Assembly (NCBI GenBank): GCA_013290035.1
Contig: JABCYT010000236.1
Coordinates: 1-6,082 of the forward strand
DNA length: 6,082 nucleotides
Reading direction: 5' to 3'
Source of the DNA: Alphaproteobacteria bacterium
GTDB taxonomy: Bacteria > Pseudomonadota > Alphaproteobacteria > Reyranellales > Reyranellaceae
Made by a program: the position numbers and the translations under genes. Within the stretch, counting starts at the first letter, position 1; every line of letters begins with the position of its first letter. This document shows positions 1-6,075 of the stretch, piece after piece. Under the pieces are notes generated by a model. That model was given only the letters and a program-made list of their open reading frames with translations. It was not told the origin of the DNA and did not search any database.

Positions 1-903
1 ATCGAGGAGCTTGCGCGTGTTGGCGTTCCACAGCGCGGCGGTGATGCCGTAGATCAGGGCATCGGGCTGCTTGCTGGTGGTCGCCCAGATCGCGTTGACG
101 CTGACCGTCTTCACGCCGGCGACGTTCTTGTAGGCGCCGTCGGGAATTTCCTCGCTGCTGAAGAAGCTGTACCGCTTGATCAGGTTCTCGATTTCCGGCC
201 CGTCGATCGGCACGAGGTCGATGCCGGTCGTCGCCGCGAGTTCGGCGATCGCGCCCTCGGGCCAGCCGGCAACACTGAAAAACGCATCGAGCGCGCCGTC
301 CTTGAACTTGTCGGCCGATTGCTGCGGCTTCAGGTACTCGGCCAGGATGTCCTTTTCCGTCATGCCGTAAGCGGCGAGGATGAGGCGCGCATCGACCAGC
401 GTGCCCGAACCCGGCTCGTCGAGCGACATGCGCTTGCCCTTGAGGTCCCTGATCGACTTGATGCCGCCGCCCTTGCGCACCACCAGGTGGAAGCTCTCGG
501 GATAGAGGTTGGCGATGGCGCGCAGCACGTCGACCTTCGGCCGGCCCTCGTAGATGCCGATGCCGTTCAAGGCCCAATAGGCCACGTCCGACTGGACAAA
601 GCCCGATTGCATGCTGCCCGTGGCGATGCCGGCGACGTTGGCGACCGAGCCGTTGGACGCCACCGCCGTGGCGACCAGGCCGGGCACGCCGCACGAGCCG
701 CCGTCGGTGCAGGTCCTTGAGCCCGGCGGGTTCGAGATGGCGTTGGCGATCAGGCCGCCGATCGGAAAGTAGGTGCCGGCCGTGCCGCCGGTCCCGATGC
801 GGAAGAACGTGATGTCCTGCGCCGTCGCCGGCAGGCCGCTGAGCGTCGCGCCGAACGACGAGGCGAGGCCGCCCAGCAGCGCGCGCCTGCGATTTATCCT
901 CAT
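1..903 (-). CDS. TAXI-family TRAP transporter solute-binding protein (3' end cut by window edge)
   Basis: Periplasmic binding component of a TAXI-type TRAP transporter, which uses an ion gradient to import small organic acids or similar solutes; the substrate cannot be told. 301 codons are visible from the ATG at 901-903 to base 1 with no stop, so the C-terminus is missing; the family is usually about 320-330 residues, so perhaps 20-30 residues are lost. The N-terminus is basic (RINRRR), followed by a hydrophobic stretch and an ATA-Q signal peptidase site near residue 28. Family hallmarks are IGTGGTAGTYFPIGG at about 36-50, then SNGSVANV, QSDVAYWA and a C-terminal IYGITAALW segment. A Gly-rich loop at about 59-75 carries two cysteines (C65, C71). 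The start is supported by a strong ribosome binding site at 910-916. No TRAP permease gene is visible; it could follow beyond base 1 or lie elsewhere. The three arginines look faintly Tat-like, but the motif is not canonical. Family call confident, substrate unknown. Confidence 0.9.
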   Translation of the reverse strand, partial: MRINRRRALLGGLASSFGATLSGLPATAQDITFFRIGTGGTAGTYFPIGGLIANAISNPPGSRTCTDGGSCGVPGLVATAVASNGSVANVAGIATGSMQSGFVQSDVAYWALNGIGIYEGRPKVDVLRAIANLYPESFHLVVRKGGGIKSIRDLKGKRMSLDEPGSGTLVDARLILAAYGMTEKDILAEYLKPQQSADKFKDGALDAFFSVAGWPEGAIAELAATTGIDLVPIDGPEIENLIKRYSFFSSEEIPDGAYKNVAGVKTVSVNAIWATTSKQPDALIYGITAALWNANTRKLLD

Positions 904-909
904 CGTCAC

Positions 910-916
910 CCTCCCT
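910..916 (-). promoter_or_regulatory. Ribosome binding site of the TAXI binding-protein gene
   Basis: Reads AGGGAGG on the minus strand, 6 bases before the ATG at 903. It fixes the start of the TAXI gene and suggests strong translation, as expected for an abundant periplasmic binding protein. Confidence 0.75.
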
Positions 917-926
917 GACCGCCGGG

Positions 927-955
927 ATTAAACTCCGTCCCTCCCGCGGTCGCAA
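927..955 (-). promoter_or_regulatory. Candidate sigma70-type promoter for the TAXI gene
   Basis: On the minus strand TTGCGA (950-955) and TTTAAT (927-932) are separated by exactly 17 bases. They match the -35 and -10 consensus at 4 of 6 and 5 of 6 positions. The -10 box is the only clearly AT-rich patch in this GC-rich 62-base gap between the sirtuin stop and the TAXI start. Transcription would begin near base 920, leaving a short leader that still contains the ribosome binding site. Sequence match only. The TAXI gene could also be read through from the sirtuin gene. Confidence 0.4.
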
Positions 956-965
956 CGAAGGCCGG

Positions 966-1712
966 TCAGTTGACGCCAATAGCCCTGCTCATGGTCGGCC
1001 CGATCTCGGCATGGATCACCACGTCGGCATTGTCGTCCTGATCGGTCGGATCGCGATTGAGGATGACGAGCTTGGCGCCCTTGCGCTTGGCGATCTGCGG
1101 AAAGCCCGCCGCCGGGTAGACCACCAGCGAGCTGCCCAGCACGATGAAGAGGTCGCAGGACATGGTCTCGTCCCGGGCGCGCGCCATCGGGATCTCCGGC
1201 ATCGCCTGGCCGAACGAGATGGTGGCGGTCTTCACGATGCCGTCGCATTTCGCGCAGAGCGGCAGCTTGCCGTTGCCCAGGAACGCCTTCCGGATCGGCT
1301 CCAGTTCGTGGCGATGGCCACAGTCCAGGCAGCTTGCATAGGTGGCGTTGCCATGCAGCTCGATGACCTTGGAATCGGGCACGCCCGAGCGCTGGTGCAG
1401 GCCGTCGACATTCTGGGTGATGATGGCACTCATGCGCCCCTGTTCGACCAGCTTGGCGAGGGCGCGGTGGCCGGCATTGGGTTCGGCCTTGAGCATGGTC
1501 TCGTCGGTCGCGAACTTGCGCCGCCACGACTCGCGCCGCATTTCGTCCGATGCCATGAAGTCGTCGAAGTAGATCGGCTTGTAGCGGGTCCAGATGCCGC
1601 CCGGCGAGCGAAAGTCGGGAATTCCCGACTCGGTCGAGATGCCCGCGCCGGTGAAGGCGACGATGCGCTTGGCCGAACCGATCAGTTCCCGCAGCAGCTC
1701 GATGTCGTCCAT
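966..1712 (-). CDS. cobB: Sir2-family NAD-dependent protein deacylase (sirtuin)
   Basis: Cytoplasmic NAD+-dependent enzyme that removes acyl groups from lysines, giving nicotinamide and O-acyl-ADP-ribose; in bacteria it often regulates acetyl-CoA synthetase and other metabolic enzymes. 248 residues, a normal length. All core motifs are present: GAGIS at 22-26, GIPDFRS at 30-36, QNVDGLH at 100-106, presumed catalytic His120 in the ELHGN motif, a four-Cys zinc site (C128, C131, C153, C156), the GSSL segment at 193-196 for NAD, and ILNRDPT near the C-terminus. The Tyr-x-x-Arg pair used by SIRT5/CobB-type desuccinylases is not seen where expected (about 66-69), so plain deacetylation is the likelier activity (inference by eye). 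The ATG at 1712 is preferred over an in-frame GTG at 1727 because AGGAGGG lies between them, just before the ATG. It starts 19 bases after the stop of the exported-protein gene, so the two are probably co-transcribed. The symbol is a family label rather than proven orthology. Confidence 0.93.
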   Translation of the reverse strand: MDDIELLRELIGSAKRIVAFTGAGISTESGIPDFRSPGGIWTRYKPIYFDDFMASDEMRRESWRRKFATDETMLKAEPNAGHRALAKLVEQGRMSAIITQNVDGLHQRSGVPDSKVIELHGNATYASCLDCGHRHELEPIRKAFLGNGKLPLCAKCDGIVKTATISFGQAMPEIPMARARDETMSCDLFIVLGSSLVVYPAAGFPQIAKRKGAKLVILNRDPTDQDDNADVVIHAEIGPTMSRAIGVN

Positions 1713-1715
1713 AAG

Positions 1716-1722
1716 CCCTCCT
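1716..1722 (-). promoter_or_regulatory. Ribosome binding site that decides the sirtuin start
   Basis: Reads AGGAGGG on the minus strand, 3 bases before the ATG at 1710-1712. The alternative GTG at 1725-1727 lies upstream of this site and has no purine-rich sequence of its own. The five extra residues of the longer reading are therefore unlikely to be made. Confidence 0.75.
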
Positions 1723-1731
1723 GTCACCCGA

Positions 1732-2790
1732 TCACGGCGCCGGCATGGCCGGATTGTGCACCGCGCAGCCGATGAATGCCTTGCCCTCGCTTCTCACCTC
1801 GACAGTGTAGGCGAACAACGAGCCCGACTGGGGATCGACGCAGCGCCGCTCGTCGATCATGACGGTGAAATCCGGGTTGTCCGCCGCCGAATAGGTCACC
1901 GCGCTGTCCAGCTTCTGCGGCCCGCCATGGGCAATACGCTGCGCCGGCTGTCCACCGGCGATGCTCAGCATGATGTCCCGCGACGTGACTTCGAGATGCC
2001 ACGACGGCTCGTTGCCGCCGCCGCCGTTGGCCAGCCACTCACGCTGGTCGAACCGTTCCCGACAGCCCGCCGTCTCGACCGCCGCCCGGCGTAATGCCAG
2101 CGCGCTGATGCCGGAGCCCGGCCCGGTCTCGCGCCCGCCGTAGATCTCGACGAACATCGGACGGCCGTTCTGGCCAGCCGTCAGGCCGCGCAGCGCCTGC
2201 GTCAGCTCCTGATCCGGCGTGCGGTCCTCCAGGGGAAGCGGCGCGCCATCGCAGGGCAGGAACTGCAAGCGGCCGCCGAGGTCGCGCGCCAGGCCGCGCA
2301 GCCGCACGGCGCTCGCCGGCAGTGCCGGGCGCGCCGGCTCCGGCGTCGGCAAGGCTGCTTGTGGGCCAAGCGCCATGGTCGGCGCTTCAGTGGGTGGCTG
2401 GAGCGACGGCACGGGGGCCAGCGCAGCGCCTCGCGTCACCGGCGTGGGTGCACTGCGTGTCGCCAGCGTCGGCAAGGCATAGAAGAAAAGCGGTCGTTGC
2501 GCCGCGTCGAGCAAGCACACGAACTGCGTCTCGAAGGGCGAGCCGGTGCGATAGGTCAACCGTCCGCGCAAGGTCAGCGCGGCCGCGATGGCCTGCGACC
2601 CTACCTTGGCGTCGACGCGCTCGAGCGCCGGCGGCGGAAAGTCCAGCGCCGTCACACGATCGACGGAGGGGCTGAGCTTGCGATATTGGGCCTCGCCAAA
2701 CGCCGCGCATTGCTGGGCGAGCTTCGTCTGCGCCATCGCAGGCAGGGCGGCGGCCAGGAGGGGAAAAGCGAGCAAGGAACGCCAAAGCAT
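1732..2790 (-). CDS. Exported protein of unknown function with COG3650-like C-terminal region
   Basis: Function unknown; probably periplasmic. 352 residues from the ATG at 2788-2790; a GTG six bases upstream (2794-2796) would add two residues, and an in-frame stop at 2800-2802 excludes anything longer. Neither start has a clear Shine-Dalgarno sequence. Numbering from the GTG: signal peptide 1-22 ending AMA-Q; a first globular part at about 25-108 with cysteines C30 and C94; a Pro/Ala/Thr-rich linker at about 109-162; a second part at about 163-245 (VRLRG...FLPCDG...MFVEIYGG) with C182 and C245; and a last part from about 252 with GNEPSWHLEV (261-270) and cysteines C319 and C344, ending in a GCA motif. 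The order 'CDG, FVEIYG, GNEPxW, C, GCA' resembles the uncharacterised COG3650 envelope-protein family, judged from memory of its pattern. The paired cysteines suggest disulfides. It lies directly upstream of the sirtuin gene and downstream of the REP-like element. Real coding is supported by the signal peptide and domain pattern. Confidence 0.8.
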   Translation of the reverse strand: MLWRSLLAFPLLAAALPAMAQTKLAQQCAAFGEAQYRKLSPSVDRVTALDFPPPALERVDAKVGSQAIAAALTLRGRLTYRTGSPFETQFVCLLDAAQRPLFFYALPTLATRSAPTPVTRGAALAPVPSLQPPTEAPTMALGPQAALPTPEPARPALPASAVRLRGLARDLGGRLQFLPCDGAPLPLEDRTPDQELTQALRGLTAGQNGRPMFVEIYGGRETGPGSGISALALRRAAVETAGCRERFDQREWLANGGGGNEPSWHLEVTSRDIMLSIAGGQPAQRIAHGGPQKLDSAVTYSAADNPDFTVMIDERRCVDPQSGSLFAYTVEVRSEGKAFIGCAVHNPAMPAP

Positions 2791-2822
2791 TGGCACAGCT
2801 TAGCGTCTTTTCATGCTCTTTT

Positions 2823-2879
2823 GGACCGCGAGCGTCCCGCTCGCTCATGAATCACGAGCGAGCGGGACGCTCGCGGTCC
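2823..2879. repeat. Perfect 24-bp inverted repeat made of two inverted palindromic units (REPIN-like)
   Basis: Arms 2823-2846 and 2856-2879 are exact reverse complements around a 9-base loop (2847-2855). Each arm also contains its own 7-bp stem with a 3-base loop: GCGAGCG/CGCTCGC at 2828-2844 and again at 2858-2874. The element can thus fold as one long stem or two small ones. It begins 7 bases after the livF stop and fills most of the gap to the next gene. In the transcribed direction it is followed by an A-rich, not T-rich, run (AAAAGAG), so it is not a canonical intrinsic terminator. It may still stabilise the 3' end of the liv transcript or reduce read-through. The architecture fits a dispersed REP doublet; copy number cannot be judged from one window. 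Confidence 0.85.
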
Positions 2880-2886
2880 GGAAGAC

Positions 2887-3681
2887 TTACGACAGCCAGC
2901 GTTTGCGCCTCTTGTAATGCTTGGTGTCACGGTAGGATTTGCGCGCGCCGCCCTCGTTGAGGCCGAGATAGAACTCCTTGATGTCGGAATTGTCGCGCAG
3001 TTTGTCGGCCGGCCCTTCCAGCACGATGCGACCGTTCTCCATGACATAGCCGTGATCGGCGACGGCCAGCGCCATGGCGGCGTTCTGCTCGACCAGCAGG
3101 ACCGACAGCTTCTCCTGCTTCACCAGCCGACCGACGATGCCGAAAATCTCCTCGACCAGCATGGGGGCGAGGCCAAGCGACGGCTCGTCGAGCAGCACGA
3201 CCTTGGGCTGGCTCATCAGCGCCCGGCCGATTGCCAGCATCTGCTGCTCGCCGCCCGACAGGTAGCCCGACTGCTGGTGACGTCGCTCCTTGAGCTTGGG
3301 GAAATACGAATAGACCAGCTCGATGCCGTGCTTTACCGCGCCGCCGTCCTTGTGGACGTGACCGCCGGCGATCAGGTTCTCCTCGGTGGTCAGGTTCTCG
3401 AATACGCGCCGCCCCTCGAACACCTGGACAAGGCCCAACCGCGTAACGTCGTGGGCGCGCATGCCGTCGATGCGCCGCTCGCCGAGCTGGATCGTGCCCT
3501 TGGTGACCTCGCCGCGCTCGCTGTTCAGCACGCCGGAAATGGCCTTGAGCGTCGTCGTCTTGCCGGCGCCGTTGGCGCCCAGCAGGGTTGTGATCGAGCC
3601 CTCGCCGACGCCGATCGACACACCCTTCAGGACGAGGATGACGCGGTCGTAGACCACTTCGATATTGTTGATCGCCAGCAT
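2887..3681 (-). CDS. livF: Branched-chain amino acid type ABC transporter ATP-binding protein, LivF-like
   Basis: One of the two ATPase subunits that usually power a HAAT-family importer; it acts on the inner face of the cytoplasmic membrane. 264 residues. Walker A GANGAGKT is at 35-42, a Q-loop region is at about 84-97 (VQVFEGRRVFENLT), the ABC signature LSGGEQQ is at 141-147 and Walker B VVLLDEP is at 161-167, followed by SLGLAP. The switch position reads LLVEQNA without histidine, which is normal for LivF. E. coli-type LivF is shorter, about 237 residues; this one adds a strongly basic C-terminal tail (about 250-264, with KRRKRW) of a kind I recall from some alphaproteobacterial relatives. 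It follows the binding-protein gene after 44 bases. The ATG at 3679-3681 fits the family N-terminus but has no clear Shine-Dalgarno sequence and sits 7 bases after a hairpin. LivG is the alternative, but EGRRVFENLTTEENL and VEQN favour LivF. Confidence 0.93.
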   Translation of the reverse strand: MLAINNIEVVYDRVILVLKGVSIGVGEGSITTLLGANGAGKTTTLKAISGVLNSERGEVTKGTIQLGERRIDGMRAHDVTRLGLVQVFEGRRVFENLTTEENLIAGGHVHKDGGAVKHGIELVYSYFPKLKERRHQQSGYLSGGEQQMLAIGRALMSQPKVVLLDEPSLGLAPMLVEEIFGIVGRLVKQEKLSVLLVEQNAAMALAVADHGYVMENGRIVLEGPADKLRDNSDIKEFYLGLNEGGARKSYRDTKHYKRRKRWLS

Positions 3682-3688
3682 GGGAAAT

Positions 3689-3712
3689 CGGGCGGCGATC
3701 GCTCGCCGCCCG
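3689..3712. repeat. Intercistronic 10-bp hairpin between binding-protein and livF genes
   Basis: Perfect inverted repeat: 3689-3698 pairs with 3703-3712 around a 4-base loop, almost all G/C. It starts about 13 bases after the binding-protein stop and ends 7 bases before the livF ATG. No T-run follows it, so it is unlikely to be a full terminator. Plausible roles, inferred from position, are protecting the upstream binding-protein message from 3' decay or limiting ribosome access to livF. Both would give more binding protein than ATPase. Confidence 0.65.
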
Positions 3713-3725
3713 CCCGTTCACGCGT

Positions 3726-4976
3726 TCAGGACTTCGCGGCGTCGGCCGCAAGGTGCTTCTGGATCGTCGAGCGGTTGCCCTGGAACCAGTCCTTCACCTT
3801 GACGAGCTTGCCGCCCTTGACCGTCCAGATCTGCACCCAGCCGCCGCCCTCGTGGTCGGCCGGCGTCAGCTCCAGCGGTGGCACGAAGCCGCCCAGGGTG
3901 AAGCCCTTGATCGCCTCCATGCCCTTTTTGACGTCCTCCGATGTCGGAGCGGCGCCGCCCTTGGCCTTGATGGCGTTGCGCACCGCCTCGACATGCAGCG
4001 CCGCGACCAGGACACCGCGGTTGTAGTAGACGGTCGAGTCCATTTCCTTCGGCGCGGGCTTGCCCTGCGCCTTGTACATGGCCTCGATTTCCTTGAGCAC
4101 CGGGAAGTCCTTGCCGACGCCGGCGAACTGCATGGTGCTGTAGCCTTCGGCCACGCCCATGCCGCCCGCCGCGATAATGTCGGATTCGGCGCTGCCCCAG
4201 ACGAAGGCGACCACCTTACTGAGCGGGAAGCCCTTGCCTTTCAGCTCCTTGATCGAGACCGACGGCGCGCGCCCGAACAAGTGAGTGATGATGAAGTCCG
4301 GCTTGTAGCGGCCGGTGATGTCGAGGATCTGCGCGCCCATCTCGAGGCCGGGCGCCGGCACGGCGAAGGTGCGCAGCTCGAAGCCCTCGGTCTTTGCGAG
4401 GTCTTCCAGGATCGGCAGCGGCTCCTTGCCTGCCGGATTATCGTAGAAAAGATAGGCGATCTTCTTGCCCTTGAGGTCGCCCAGCTTCTCCTTGGCGAAC
4501 GCCACCGCCGCTCCGCCCTGCGACCAGTAGCTGGCCGCGATCGGGAAGGTGTAGGGGTAACGCTTGCCGTCGGCGGCCGACGCGGTGCCGAACCCGGGCG
4601 AGGTGCCAAGGATCTTGTCCTCTTCCAACTTCTTGTTCAGCGCCGCGGTCTGCGGCGTGCCATAGAGGCCTTCCAGGACGGCGCCTTCCTTCTTGAAGCG
4701 CTCATGCGCTTCCATGGCCGGCGGCACCTTGTATTCGTTGTCGATCTCGAGGACCTTGATCTTGTAGCCCTCGACGCCGCCCTTGCTGTTCACCAGGGCG
4801 ATGTAGTCCTGGTAGCCGGGGCACAGCACCGTGCCCACGTTTGCCGTCGGCCCGGTTCGGTCGCATTGCAGGCCGAACACGAGCTCCTTTGCCTGGGCGA
4901 AGGCCTGGCCTCCGCCGAATGCCAGGGTCGCGGTCGTTGCCGCCACTCCCAGCCAACTCCTAACGAACCTTGTCAT
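3726..4976 (-). CDS. ABC transporter periplasmic substrate-binding protein, branched-chain amino acid (LivK/HAAT) family
   Basis: Periplasmic type I binding protein (Peripla_BP_6-like) that captures the substrate and delivers it to the LivHM-type channel. 416 residues including the signal peptide, in the usual range for this family. The signal peptide covers 1-27, with AFA-Q as the likely cleavage site. The mature start, KELVFGLQCDRTGP, is the typical first strand of the fold; two nearby cysteines (C38, C52) may form a disulfide. Other family features are the LVNSKGGVEGYKIKVLEIDNE segment, GLYGTPQTAALNKKLEED, KGKKIAYLFYDNPAGKE and the C-terminal GGWVQIWTVKGGKLVKVKDW. The start has a strong ribosome binding site. 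The gene lies between livM (31-base gap) and livF (44-base gap). Relatives bind branched-chain amino acids, amides, urea or aromatic compounds, so no substrate and no livK symbol is assigned. Confidence 0.93.
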   Translation of the reverse strand: MTRFVRSWLGVAATTATLAFGGGQAFAQAKELVFGLQCDRTGPTANVGTVLCPGYQDYIALVNSKGGVEGYKIKVLEIDNEYKVPPAMEAHERFKKEGAVLEGLYGTPQTAALNKKLEEDKILGTSPGFGTASAADGKRYPYTFPIAASYWSQGGAAVAFAKEKLGDLKGKKIAYLFYDNPAGKEPLPILEDLAKTEGFELRTFAVPAPGLEMGAQILDITGRYKPDFIITHLFGRAPSVSIKELKGKGFPLSKVVAFVWGSAESDIIAAGGMGVAEGYSTMQFAGVGKDFPVLKEIEAMYKAQGKPAPKEMDSTVYYNRGVLVAALHVEAVRNAIKAKGGAAPTSEDVKKGMEAIKGFTLGGFVPPLELTPADHEGGGWVQIWTVKGGKLVKVKDWFQGNRSTIQKHLAADAAKS

Positions 4977-4980
4977 GGGT

Positions 4981-4988
4981 TCCTCCCT
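4981..4988 (-). promoter_or_regulatory. Ribosome binding site of the binding-protein gene
   Basis: Reads AGGGAGGA on the minus strand, 4 bases before the ATG at 4974-4976. It is much stronger than anything before livF, consistent with higher output of the binding protein. Confidence 0.75.
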
Positions 4989-5007
4989 TTCGCAGCAATG
5001 CCCCGCT

Positions 5008-6075
5008 CTAGTAGGAGAAGGGCCAAACCCGGAAATAGCTCCGGATATTCCTCCACAGTCGATTGAGCCCCTCGGGCTCGACGATCAAAAAGAAGATGAT
5101 GAGCCCGCCGAATACGCCCAGCCGCAGGCCCGATATGACATTGGCCATCTCCGCCTGGGTGAAAAACAGCGACCCCACATCCTCCATGAAGATACGGATC
5201 GCGATGGGCAACAATGTGACGAAAATCGCCCCGAAGATCGAGCCCAGCACCGACCCCAGCCCGCCGATGATGATCATGGCGAGATAGTCGATCGAGACGG
5301 TGAGCTGGAACTGCTCGTAGTTGGCGATGCCGAAATAGTAGGTGTAGAGCACGCCGCAGACGCCAGCATAGAAGGACGAAATCGCGAAGGCGAGCAGCTT
5401 GTAGCGGTAGATGTTGATGCCGATGATCTCGGCGGCGATGTCCTGATCGCGCACCGCCACGAAGGCGCGGCCGATGCGGCTGCGCACCAGATTCAACGTC
5501 GCCACGATGGCGAGCACGGCGAAGAACATCAGGAAGAAATAGAGATGGCCCTGGGTGTTGAGGCTGATGCCGAACAGGCTCGGCCGAGGGACTTCGATCG
5601 ACGCCTGCGCACCGCCGGAGATGGCCGGCACGTGATTGATTGTCCATTCGATGATGAGCTGGCCGGCCAAGGTGGCGATCGCGAGATAGAGGCCCTTGAT
5701 GCGCAGGCTCGGCATGCCGACGACAACGCCAATCAACGCCGCCATCAGCCCACCCGCCGGCAAGGTGATCCAGAACGGCAGGCCGAGCCGGACGGCGAGG
5801 TTGGCCGCGGTGTAGGCGCCGACCGACATGAAGGCGCCGTGCCCGATCGAGATCTGGCCGGTGTAACCCACCAGGATGTTGAGCCCGAGCGCGCCCACGA
5901 TGGCGATGAAGATCAGGTTCAGGATCGACAGGTAATATTCATGGACGGCGAGCGGGATGATCACCACGAACAACGCCGCCAGCGCGACCACGGTCCATTT
6001 GGCGATCGGCAGCGGGTAGAGCGCCATGTCGGCGCCGTAGGTCGTCTTGAAGACTCCGGACTCGCGGTGGAACAT
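5008..6075 (-). CDS. livM: Branched-chain amino acid type ABC transporter permease, LivM-like
   Basis: Integral membrane subunit forming half of the channel of a HAAT importer; its usual partner LivH is not visible. 355 residues from the ATG at 6073-6075, a normal LivM length. Hydrophobic segments lie at about 27-45, 49-69, 101-121, 129-143 and 178-196, with three to four more in the C-terminal half. The BPD_transp_2 hallmark GYTGQISIGHGAFMSVGAY is at 70-88. The cytoplasmic loop that contacts the ATPase, GRAFVAVRDQDIAAEIIGIN, is at 202-221. Near the end, FFLIVEPEGLNRLW is typical of LivM. The N-terminus MFHRESGVFKTTYGADM resembles LivM relatives as I recall them and supports this start, but only 7 bases precede it. 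The frame stays open to the window edge and no ribosome binding site can be seen, so the start is provisional. Confidence 0.92.
   Translation of the reverse strand: MFHRESGVFKTTYGADMALYPLPIAKWTVVALAALFVVIIPLAVHEYYLSILNLIFIAIVGALGLNILVGYTGQISIGHGAFMSVGAYTAANLAVRLGLPFWITLPAGGLMAALIGVVVGMPSLRIKGLYLAIATLAGQLIIEWTINHVPAISGGAQASIEVPRPSLFGISLNTQGHLYFFLMFFAVLAIVATLNLVRSRIGRAFVAVRDQDIAAEIIGINIYRYKLLAFAISSFYAGVCGVLYTYYFGIANYEQFQLTVSIDYLAMIIIGGLGSVLGSIFGAIFVTLLPIAIRIFMEDVGSLFFTQAEMANVISGLRLGVFGGLIIFFLIVEPEGLNRLWRNIRSYFRVWPFSY

Noticed and set aside
319..720. Open frames on the plus strand within the first 720 bases (176-370 and 319-720)
   Set aside because: They lie opposite the TAXI gene, which is open from 903 to the window edge and has clear family motifs.
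915..969. 7-base inverted repeat (915-921 with 963-969) flanking the candidate TAXI promoter
   Set aside because: Arms are short and 41 bases apart, one overlaps the sirtuin stop codon, and a match of this size is expected fairly often by chance in GC-rich DNA.
1011..1775. Open frame (254 codons) on the plus strand opposite the sirtuin gene
   Set aside because: The minus strand carries every sirtuin motif; the plus reading is a compositional shadow.
2344..2479. 13-base direct repeat (GCGTCGGCAAGGC) near 2344 and 2467
   Set aside because: Both copies encode an Ala-Leu-Pro-Thr stretch in or next to the low-complexity linker of the exported protein; codon bias explains the match.
2823..2879. 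Inverted repeat read as a rho-independent terminator of the liv operon
   Set aside because: In the transcribed direction the stem is followed by an A-rich run rather than a T-run, and the nested palindromes fit a REP doublet better.
2917..4026. Long open frame (369 codons) on the plus strand across livF and the end of the binding-protein gene
   Set aside because: It is antisense to two well-recognised genes and spans their intergenic hairpin; low-complexity composition and no family signal.
3753..5066. Long open frame (437 codons) on the plus strand across the binding-protein gene
   Set aside because: It is a mirror of the high-GC codon bias of the real minus-strand gene; its translation is rich in Arg, His, Ala, Asp and Leu with no domain, and the opposite strand encodes a clear family member.
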